Shown: piece by piece, positions 58,053 to 64,000 of the stretch
Numbering within the stretch: position 1 is the first letter of the stretch
Layout of the letters: each line of letters opens with the position of its first letter
Assembly: GCA_044221555.1 (NCBI GenBank)
Contig: JBGAOY010000003.1
Location: 248,001-312,000, forward strand
Source of the DNA: JAEUJM01 sp044221555
Lineage (GTDB): Bacteria; Actinomycetota; Acidimicrobiia; Acidimicrobiales; DATDAH01
Direction of reading: 5' to 3'
DNA length: 64,000 nt
Position numbers and translations under genes: made by a program
The notes under the pieces: generated by a model
Databases searched by the model: none
Told to the model about the DNA's origin: nothing
The model's input: only the letters and a program-made list of their open reading frames with translations

Positions 58053-58478
58053 TCAACGGTCGAGATCCCAGTTGACGTTCACGGGTTCGGGGAGCCCGGG
58101 GACGGTGAGGATCGCGGTCCCGGTGGCCGGTCCGCCCGGCTCGAAGCTCAGCTCACCTTCGCGGTGGTGACCTCCCGGCCCGTCGCCGGACCAGGCGTCA
58201 ACTGCCCACGCCGAGCCATCGACCGTCAGCGTGGCGAGCGTGAGGTCGGCGGACAGATCCTCGGAATGGGTGTCGAGCGCGACGTTGAAGACGGCACCGG
58301 CGTCATCGATCCGCACCGGCTCGATGCGGACCTCGACCTCGCCGGCTGAGATCTCCTGTGCTTGCAGCCCAGAGGTGGTGTCGGTGCCGGGGTCTGGGTC
58401 CCCACCCCGGTTGACCAGGTAGATGGCGCCACCGACGAGGACGATGGCGATGATCGCGACGGTCAGGCGGCGGCGCAT
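58053..58478 (-). CDS. Exported protein of unknown function
   Basis: A 141-residue protein, start ATG 58,478 (MRRRLTVAIIAIVLVGGAIYLVN), with one N-terminal helix that acts as anchor or signal. The rest is a beta-rich domain ending ATGTAILTVPGLPEPVNVNWDLDR. It overlaps the preceding gene by 16 nt, so the two are translationally coupled. No family recognised. Confidence 0.72.
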   Translation of the reverse strand: MRRRLTVAIIAIVLVGGAIYLVNRGGDPDPGTDTTSGLQAQEISAGEVEVRIEPVRIDDAGAVFNVALDTHSEDLSADLTLATLTVDGSAWAVDAWSGDGPGGHHREGELSFEPGGPATGTAILTVPGLPEPVNVNWDLDR

Positions 58479-58975
58479 GCCTCGACCTCCTCGTGTCGTT
58501 GCCGCTGAACATCGGTCGTGCGCTCGAGCCTGTGGGCGGCGATGGCGATGCCGACGGCGTTCACGCCGATGCCGATGACCATGAAGGCGATCCGGTAGTC
58601 GGTCAGGAACGCGGCGGCGCCCGTGGCGCCGATGAAGGGGAGGAGATCGGCGAGGTGGTGGGCGCAGCACGCCACCATCCCGACGGTCGAGGCGCCTGCC
58701 CCTGCTCCGCCCGCCACGGCGACATCGTGCTGGAGTCGCTGGCGATGGCGCAGCTCGGCCAGGAGCGCGACCTGGACACTGAAGCCAGCCAGGATGGCCA
58801 AGAGGTAGTACCAGTCCTGGCGGGCCTGGTCGGCCAGGTGCTCCCACGAGCCCGATGCGCCGACCACGACGATCACGTAGAAGAGGGCCATGCCGGCGCC
58901 TGCGAGCGCCCCTGCACGGAGGGAGCGGCCACTCAGATGGGCATTCGCTGGTCGGCGGTCGAGGCTGTCGGTCAT
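58463..58975 (-). CDS. Four-helix membrane protein with CCxHH motif
   Basis: A 170-residue protein, start ATG 58,975 behind AAAGGAAG. Four membrane helices; helix 3 holds MVACCAHHLADLLPFIGATGAAAFL, a Cys-Cys-x-His-His arrangement within the membrane that could bind copper or another soft metal. The C-terminus has EVEACAAA. I know similar sequences only as hypothetical proteins of metal-resistance loci in archaea and actinobacteria. It is divergent from the two-component operon. Confidence 0.75.
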   Translation of the reverse strand: MTDSLDRRPANAHLSGRSLRAGALAGAGMALFYVIVVVGASGSWEHLADQARQDWYYLLAILAGFSVQVALLAELRHRQRLQHDVAVAGGAGAGASTVGMVACCAHHLADLLPFIGATGAAAFLTDYRIAFMVIGIGVNAVGIAIAAHRLERTTDVQRQRHEEVEACAAA

Positions 58976-59102
58976 GGTCTTCCTTTCGCTGTCCTGATCA
59001 TCGGCGGTGGCAGACATCCCGCCATCCGCAGGGCTTACGGAAACGTCGCTGCGGGCGAATACGTACGGGACCACGGGAAGCTCGTTGGGCTGCGGCACGA
59101 CC

Positions 59103-59119
59103 TCCGACACCGTGTCGTG
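59103..59119 (+). promoter_or_regulatory. BlaI-like operator, two-component/CopA operon
   Basis: TCCGACA-CCG-TGTCGTG; the core CGACAC-C-GTGTCG is a perfect dyad. It is 21 nt upstream of the histidine kinase start, and so could control the whole kinase-regulator-ATPase run. Confidence 0.72.
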
Positions 59120-59140
59120 GGTGACGGATAGGCTCGGCTT

Positions 59141-60358
59141 GTGCCTGCAAGCGCCGACGCTCGCTTGGACGCGCTGCTGGCCTCGGCCCTCGAGCTTTCC
59201 GCCGAACATGACGTGGACCAGATCTTGGATCGGGTCGTCCGTTGCGCCGCGACCGTTGCCGGCGCCGGGTACGTTGCGGTGGGTGTGTACGGCCCCACCG
59301 GCCGCATCGAGCGCTTCGTCCATCACGGGCTCGATGCCGCTGCGGTGGATCGCATTGGGGCGCTTCCGGAAGGTCGGGGCCTGCTGGGGGAAGTGATCGT
59401 GGCCGAGGGCCCCATCCGCCTCGCCGACCTGAGCGCCGACTCCCGGTCATGCGGGTTCCCTCCCCAGCACCCGCCGATGCGGACCTTCCTCGGCGTCCCC
59501 GTCGGGATCGCCGGGCGCCGCTACGGGAACCTCTACCTGACCGAGAAGCTCGGCGGCCAGGAGTTCGATGACGACGACGAGCACCTCGTCGTCACGCTGG
59601 CGGCGTTCGCCGCATGTGCCATCGAGGCCGCGCATCTCGTCGCGGCCGAGCGCGACAGAGCCGCCGCCATGGCCGAGCTCGCGGCTGCGCAGGAGCGGGC
59701 GCGGACCCAGCGAGAGGTCCTGGCTCTGGTGATCGACGCCCAAGAGGCCGAGCGGGCGCGGGTGTCCCGTGACCTCCACGACCAGATCGGCCAGGCGCTC
59801 ACGTCGGTGCTGCTCGGTCTGCGCCTGGTCGATGGGTCGCTTCCGGAGGGCCGGGGCGATCTTGGTGAAGTTCGCGAGCGCACTGGTGAGGTCCGGGAGC
59901 TCGTGGCGCAGGCCCTCGACGAGGTCCGCCAGCTCGCCTTCGACCTGCGCCCCACGGTGCTCGACGACGTGGGCCTCCTCGCGGCCGTCAGTCGTTTGGC
60001 CGACGACCTCACTCGTCGGTCGGGGACCCGTGTCCAGCTGGCTCTGGCCGATCTGGACGACGAGAGCCGCCTGCCCGCTGAGGTCGAAACGGTCGTGTAC
60101 CGGGTCGTGCAAGAGGCACTGACCAACACTGCCCGCCATGCCGAGGCCTCGCTCGCGACGGTCGCCATCGAGGTCGACGCCAGGGCTGTGAGGGCCACGG
60201 TCACCGATGACGGCATCGGGTTCTCGGTGGGCGACGGCTCCCCACGCTCGCTCGGGCTGGCCGGCATGGTCGAGCGGGCCGCGCTGATCGGCGGTCAGGT
60301 GCAGATCGAGTCCACTCCCTCGACCGGTACGGCGGTGCTGCTCGAGGTCCCGCGATGA
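59141..60358 (+). CDS. GAF-domain histidine kinase, NarL-system type
   Basis: A 405-residue soluble kinase (GTG start). Residues 10-175 are a GAF domain (GAGYVAVGVYGPTGRIERFVHHG, FLGVPVGIAGRRYGNLYLTEK). The HisKA_3 phospho-His is H213 (ERARVSRDLHDQIGQAL). Residues 290-405 are the ATPase with EALTNTARHAEAS and DDGIGFSV. This is the DevS-like architecture with one GAF domain, so a ligand or redox signal is likely. It overlaps the regulator gene by 4 nt. Confidence 0.93.
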   Translation: MPASADARLDALLASALELSAEHDVDQILDRVVRCAATVAGAGYVAVGVYGPTGRIERFVHHGLDAAAVDRIGALPEGRGLLGEVIVAEGPIRLADLSADSRSCGFPPQHPPMRTFLGVPVGIAGRRYGNLYLTEKLGGQEFDDDDEHLVVTLAAFAACAIEAAHLVAAERDRAAAMAELAAAQERARTQREVLALVIDAQEAERARVSRDLHDQIGQALTSVLLGLRLVDGSLPEGRGDLGEVRERTGEVRELVAQALDEVRQLAFDLRPTVLDDVGLLAAVSRLADDLTRRSGTRVQLALADLDDESRLPAEVETVVYRVVQEALTNTARHAEASLATVAIEVDARAVRATVTDDGIGFSVGDGSPRSLGLAGMVERAALIGGQVQIESTPSTGTAVLLEVPR

Positions 60359-61014
60359 CCGGCTCCATCCGGGTGGCGCTCTGCGACGACCACGCGATCG
60401 TGCGCAGTGGCCTGGGTCGGATCCTCCTCGAGGAGCCCGACTTCGAGGTCGTCGGCGATGCGGGCACCGCGCTGGAGGCGGTCGCGCTCGCCGAGGCCCA
60501 CCTGCCCGACGTGTTCGTCATGGACCTCGGCCTGCCCGACCTCAGCGGCGTCGAGGCGACCCGGCGCGTCGTCGCGGTCAGCCCACAGACGAAGGTCCTG
60601 GTCCTCACCGTGCACGACGATGTCGGCTACCTCCGCAAGGCGTTTGCCGCAGGAGCTCACGGCTATCTGGTCAAGGACGCCGCCGACGTCGAGCTCGTGC
60701 TCGCGATCCGCGAGCTCGCGGCGGGAAACGAGTACGTCCACCCCCGCTTGGGGGCCGCCCTTCTCGATTCGGCCGCGTCGGTGCGCGCCGGAGGCCCTGG
60801 GGGTGAGCTCTCCGAACGGGAGTTGGACGTCTTGCGCCTCGTCGCCCTCGGCTACACGAACGCCGAGATCGCCGCCGAGCTGTACGTGTCGGTGCGGACG
60901 GTCGAGACGCACCGTGCCCACGTCCAGCAGAAGCTCGACCTCAAAGCCCGCGCTGACCTCGTGCGCTACGCCCGCGAGCACGATCTGCTCGACGAGGACG
61001 GCAAGAACCGGTAG
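60355..61014 (+). CDS. NarL/LuxR-family response regulator
   Basis: A 219-residue regulator. Receiver domain 1-125 with acidic pocket DDH, phospho-acceptor D57 (VMDLGLPDLSG), TVHD and K in GYLVKDAADV. LuxR-type HTH 150-212: LSERELDVLRLVALGYTNAEIAAELYVSVRTVETHRAHVQQKL. It is paired with the kinase by a 4-nt overlap. Confidence 0.95.
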   Translation: MTGSIRVALCDDHAIVRSGLGRILLEEPDFEVVGDAGTALEAVALAEAHLPDVFVMDLGLPDLSGVEATRRVVAVSPQTKVLVLTVHDDVGYLRKAFAAGAHGYLVKDAADVELVLAIRELAAGNEYVHPRLGAALLDSAASVRAGGPGGELSERELDVLRLVALGYTNAEIAAELYVSVRTVETHRAHVQQKLDLKARADLVRYAREHDLLDEDGKNR

Positions 61015-61148
61015 CTGGCAGGGCGAGCTCGGCGAGGATCCCGCGTGCTGGACCGGCACGCACCCAGGTGTTGTGGTGGCAGACCACAGGCCCGCATCCG
61101 TACTCCTCCCGGATGGCGTTGATCGCCGGCTCCGTCACCATTGGTGTC

Positions 61149-61673
61149 ATGCCCTACGATCACCACGCTGGCGACCTGTTGCCGGTCCCGGCGGCCGACT
61201 GCCCGTCGCACCTGACCGTGCCGGTGATCCTCGATGCCATCCGACACCCGGTGATGCGTCGCTGGAGCTACGAGCTCCTTGTGAGCGAGCGTGGTTGTTG
61301 GACGGTTGCTCAAGCAGCACCCGGTGAGATGTTGGCCGCCGCGATCACCCGCAGCGAACCTGACGTGGTCATCGTCGACACCGTCGACTTCCCGGCCTGC
61401 TGCCAGGCGACCCTCGACACCCTGCCGCCGGGGCATGTCATCGTCATCGGTCCTGAGCCTGACGCGGCGTACCGGTCCGCAGCCATGGCCCAAGGGGCCG
61501 CGGGTTGGATCAGCCGGGAGGACGTCGGCGGCGAGCTGGGCCCTGCTGTTCGTCGTGCCCTCGGCTGCCCATCCCAGGTCTGCCCCGAGGAGACGGCCTT
61601 GCCTGCCCAAGCAGGGCGAGCAGGGAAGGCCTCGCCAGCTCAGTCTGCCCGAAACGGAGGTTCGTCGAGATGA
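61149..61673 (+). CDS. Receiver-like protein without output domain
   Basis: From ATG 61,149 the product has 174 residues. Residues 1-60 are unmatched ([16 protein letters not shown]). The next 90 follow a receiver-like beta-alpha pattern, with [11 protein letters not shown] at the acceptor strand, [30 protein letters not shown] at the alpha4-beta5 region and no DNA-binding domain. The acidic pocket is incomplete, so phosphorylation is doubtful. Its stop overlaps the start of the CopA-like ATPase (ATGA), implying a dedicated role beside that pump. Confidence 0.65.
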   Translation: MPYDHHAGDLLPVPAADCPSHLTVPVILDAIRHPVMRRWSYELLVSERGCWTVAQAAPGEMLAAAITRSEPDVVIVDTVDFPACCQATLDTLPPGHVIVIGPEPDAAYRSAAMAQGAAGWISREDVGGELGPAVRRALGCPSQVCPEETALPAQAGRAGKASPAQSARNGGSSR

Positions 61674-64000
61674 GTGTCATCGATGTCGTGGTGGTGGTGA
61701 CGGCGGCACTGTCGAGCGTGGGCTTGTGGCGGTTCTTCTTCGGCCCGAAGGAAGCGAGTCGGGCCGAGCTGCGCAACGGGGTGCAGGAGATCACCGTGAC
61801 CGTGAAGGGCGGTTACTCGCCTGACCGGGTCGAAGTCCAGCAGGGCGTTCCCGTCAGGCTGGTCTTCGATCGCCAAGAGACGGGTGACTGCACCTCCCGC
61901 GTGGTGTTCTCCGACTTCGGGATCAACCAGTCGCTGCCGGCCTACGCCCAGACCTCCGTCGAGCTCCTTCCCGAACGAACTGGTGAGTTCGGGTTCGCAT
62001 GCGGGATGAACATGGTGCACGGGAGGCTGGTCGTCGTCGATGCGACGGATGGTTCGGCCGCCACGGATGCCGGTCCGCACGACAGGGCTCCGCAGTCGCC
62101 CGACGAACACGAGGACGCATCAAGGGGGGCGGCGCCCAGCGCCGTGGATGCCAGGGATGAGGACGAGGACGCCGAGGCAGTAGCGAGGCGTCTGGAGATC
62201 GCCGACCTCTCCCGCCGGGTCGCCATCGGCGCGGTCCTGAGCGCGCCCGTCGTGTTCGCGGTGATGGCCCACGAGCTCTTCCACGTCGACTGGGTGCCCG
62301 AGATCCTGCTCAACCGTTGGGTGCAACTGGCTCTGATCGCCCCAGTGATGTTCTACACAGGATGGCCGATCCACCGGACGGGGTGGCTCACGCTGCGACA
62401 CCGCACCGCGGACATGAACACCCTGATCATGCTGGGGACGGCCGCCGCCTTCGGCTACAGCCTCTTCGTCACGGTCGCACCCGGTCTGCTGCCCGATGAC
62501 GTCCAGGAGGTGTACTACGAGGCGGTCGGGGTGATCATCACCCTCATCCTCCTGGGCCGCCTGCTCGAGGTTCGGGCGAAGGCCGGCACCGGTGAGGCGA
62601 TCCGGCAGCTCATCGGTCTGCAGGCCCGCACGGCGCGCGTGGTCCGCGAGGGCGTCGAACTGGAGGTGCCGATCGAGGCCGTGTCGCTCGGCGATCTGGT
62701 GATCGTGCGACCGGGGGAGAAGATCCCGGTCGACGGCGAGGTCACCGAAGGCACCTCTGCGGTGGACGAGTCGATGATCACCGGCGAGCCGATCCCGGTG
62801 ACCAAGCAGGTGGGTGACACGGTGATCGGGGCCACCATCAACCAGACGGGGGCCTTCCGGTACCGGGCCACCGCCGTGGGCTCGGAGACGATGCTGGCCC
62901 AGATCATCAAGATGGTCGAGGCGGCGCAGGCCTCGAAGGCGCCGATCCAACGTCTCGCTGACCTGGTGTCGAGCTTCTTCGTGCCTGCGGTGGTCCTCAT
63001 CGCCATCTGGACGTTCGTCGCGTGGTTCCTCTTCGGGCCGGCGCCCGCATTCACCTTCGCCCTCGTCGCGGCGGTGGCCGTCCTCATCATCGCCTGCCCG
63101 TGCGCACTCGGCCTGGCCACCCCGCTGTCGATCATGGTCGGCACCGGCAAGGGCGCCACATCCGGCATCCTGATCCGTTCCGCCGAAGCGCTGGAGACCG
63201 CGCACAAGCTCGACACCGTGATCCTGGACAAGACCGGCACGATCACCAAGGGTGCGCCCGCCCTCACCGACGTGGTCGTGGCGGCACCGATGGCCGAGGA
63301 CGACCTGCTCCGGCTCGTGGCGTCCGCCGAGCGGTCGTCCGAACATCCCCTTGGCGCCGCGATCGTGACCGGCGCGCAGGACGCCGGGTTGTCGCTCGCA
63401 GATCCGACGGAGTTCGACTCGGTCACCGGTCAGGGCCTCCGCGCCGTCGTGGACGGACATGTGGTGCTGATCGGGAACCGCCGGCTCCTCGAGGGAGCTG
63501 GCATCGACGCCTCGGGTCTGGACCCGCCTACCGATCGCCTTGCGGCGGACGGGAAGACACCGATGCTGGTAGCCGTGGACGGGACTGCCGCCGGGGTCAT
63601 CGCGGTTGCGGACACGCTCAAGGAAGGCTCTGTCGCGGCGGTCGCCGCCCTGCAGGACCTGGGGATCGATGTCGTGATGATCACCGGTGACAACCGGCGC
63701 ACTGCTGCGGCGATCGCGAAGACGGTAGGCATCGATCGGGTGTTGGCCGAGGTGCTCCCGGAGCACAAGGCCAACGAGGTCCGCCGCCTGCAGAGCGAGG
63801 GACGCAGCGTGGGGATGGTCGGGGACGGGATCAACGACGCCCCGGCACTGGCGCAGGCTGACGTGGGCTCGGCCATCGGCACCGGCACCGACATCGCCAT
63901 CGAGTCCTCCGACATCACCCTCGTCTCGGGGGCGCTCTCGGGGCTGGTGACCGCGATCCGGCTGTCCCGGGCCACCATGCGCAACATCCGCCAGAACCTC
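61670..64000 (+). CDS. Cupredoxin-fused copper-type P1B ATPase, 3' truncated by window
   Basis: The frame opens at ATG 61,670 and is still open at the window edge after 777 codons. It has an N-terminal helix (3-25), a cupredoxin-like domain (about 38-125) with C74, C111, M113, M115 and H117, an acidic linker, then a P1B ATPase. The pump has the CPC motif (C476-P-C478), phosphorylation site D520 in DKTGT, the HP motif [10 protein letters not shown], and GDGINDAP. No GMTCxxC HMA domain is seen; the cupredoxin takes its place. Cu+ export or delivery to cuproenzymes is likely. Confidence 0.93.
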   Translation, partial: MSVIDVVVVVTAALSSVGLWRFFFGPKEASRAELRNGVQEITVTVKGGYSPDRVEVQQGVPVRLVFDRQETGDCTSRVVFSDFGINQSLPAYAQTSVELLPERTGEFGFACGMNMVHGRLVVVDATDGSAATDAGPHDRAPQSPDEHEDASRGAAPSAVDARDEDEDAEAVARRLEIADLSRRVAIGAVLSAPVVFAVMAHELFHVDWVPEILLNRWVQLALIAPVMFYTGWPIHRTGWLTLRHRTADMNTLIMLGTAAAFGYSLFVTVAPGLLPDDVQEVYYEAVGVIITLILLGRLLEVRAKAGTGEAIRQLIGLQARTARVVREGVELEVPIEAVSLGDLVIVRPGEKIPVDGEVTEGTSAVDESMITGEPIPVTKQVGDTVIGATINQTGAFRYRATAVGSETMLAQIIKMVEAAQASKAPIQRLADLVSSFFVPAVVLIAIWTFVAWFLFGPAPAFTFALVAAVAVLIIACPCALGLATPLSIMVGTGKGATSGILIRSAEALETAHKLDTVILDKTGTITKGAPALTDVVVAAPMAEDDLLRLVASAERSSEHPLGAAIVTGAQDAGLSLADPTEFDSVTGQGLRAVVDGHVVLIGNRRLLEGAGIDASGLDPPTDRLAADGKTPMLVAVDGTAAGVIAVADTLKEGSVAAVAALQDLGIDVVMITGDNRRTAAAIAKTVGIDRVLAEVLPEHKANEVRRLQSEGRSVGMVGDGINDAPALAQADVGSAIGTGTDIAIESSDITLVSGALSGLVTAIRLSRATMRNIRQNL

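Noticed and set aside
30392..64000. A second attachment site derived from the tRNA-Arg 3' end
   Set aside because: I looked for GGTTCGAATCCTGC or its complement further right and saw none; the island's right border may lie outside the window.

Overview
The window is high-GC DNA from an actinobacterium. The GlgE maltosyltransferase pathway, a DinB/mycothiol-type enzyme, a TIGR04338-like metallohydrolase, many GTG starts and many 4-nt gene overlaps fit an Acidimicrobiia-type genome. That placement is inference; no rRNA or marker gene is present to prove it.

Positions 1-30,400 look like core chromosome. They hold a PI-PLC-like lipoprotein, MaoC, NUDIX and SDR genes, an M50-like peptidase, and a BtuF-like protein. 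A ba3-type cytochrome oxidase cassette follows (cupredoxin, small subunit IIa, CoxB, CoxA). Next is a five-gene alpha-glucan operon (glgP-glgE-treS/mak-malQ-glgB), each junction overlapping by 4 nt, with glgX facing it. A frameshifted DUF1778 antitoxin remnant lies between glgB and glgX. Then come small regulatory and secreted genes, a 38-43 bp tandem repeat field (28,635-28,985) and a proline-rich repeat protein.

A tRNA-Arg(CCT) at 30,392-30,464 marks the start of an accessory region. It opens with a two-gene unit: a tyrosine-recombinase-like protein that lacks its catalytic tyrosine, translationally overlapped with a DDE transposase-like protein. An AlpA-like HTH gene is divergent across a strong hairpin. 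Two poorly known genes follow, then a CsoR-family repressor/MMPL/DUF2892 operon with two G-tract operators. A TetR gene precedes a MerR-HTH/adenylate-cyclase/YHS fusion.

From 41.5 kb to the window end lies a metal, thiol and envelope region: PBP2, NlpC/P60, a CDF-like protein, DUF2752, an FAD oxidoreductase, a TlpA/Lgt-like/CcdA thiol module, BlaI/M56 regulators, cupredoxin, Lgt, a methyltransferase, CbtA with a cobalamin riboswitch, a SHOCT protein, a multicopper oxidase, a two-component system and a cupredoxin-fused copper P-type ATPase that runs off the end.

The main discovery candidate is a repeated 17-bp dyad, TAC[G/T]AC[A/G]-N3-[T/C]GT[C/A]GTA. I found 13 copies between 43.5 and 59.1 kb; 12 lie upstream of genes, several 12-20 nt from the start codon. 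The local BlaI-family repressor is the likely binder, so these genes would form one local copper/thiol/cell-wall regulon.
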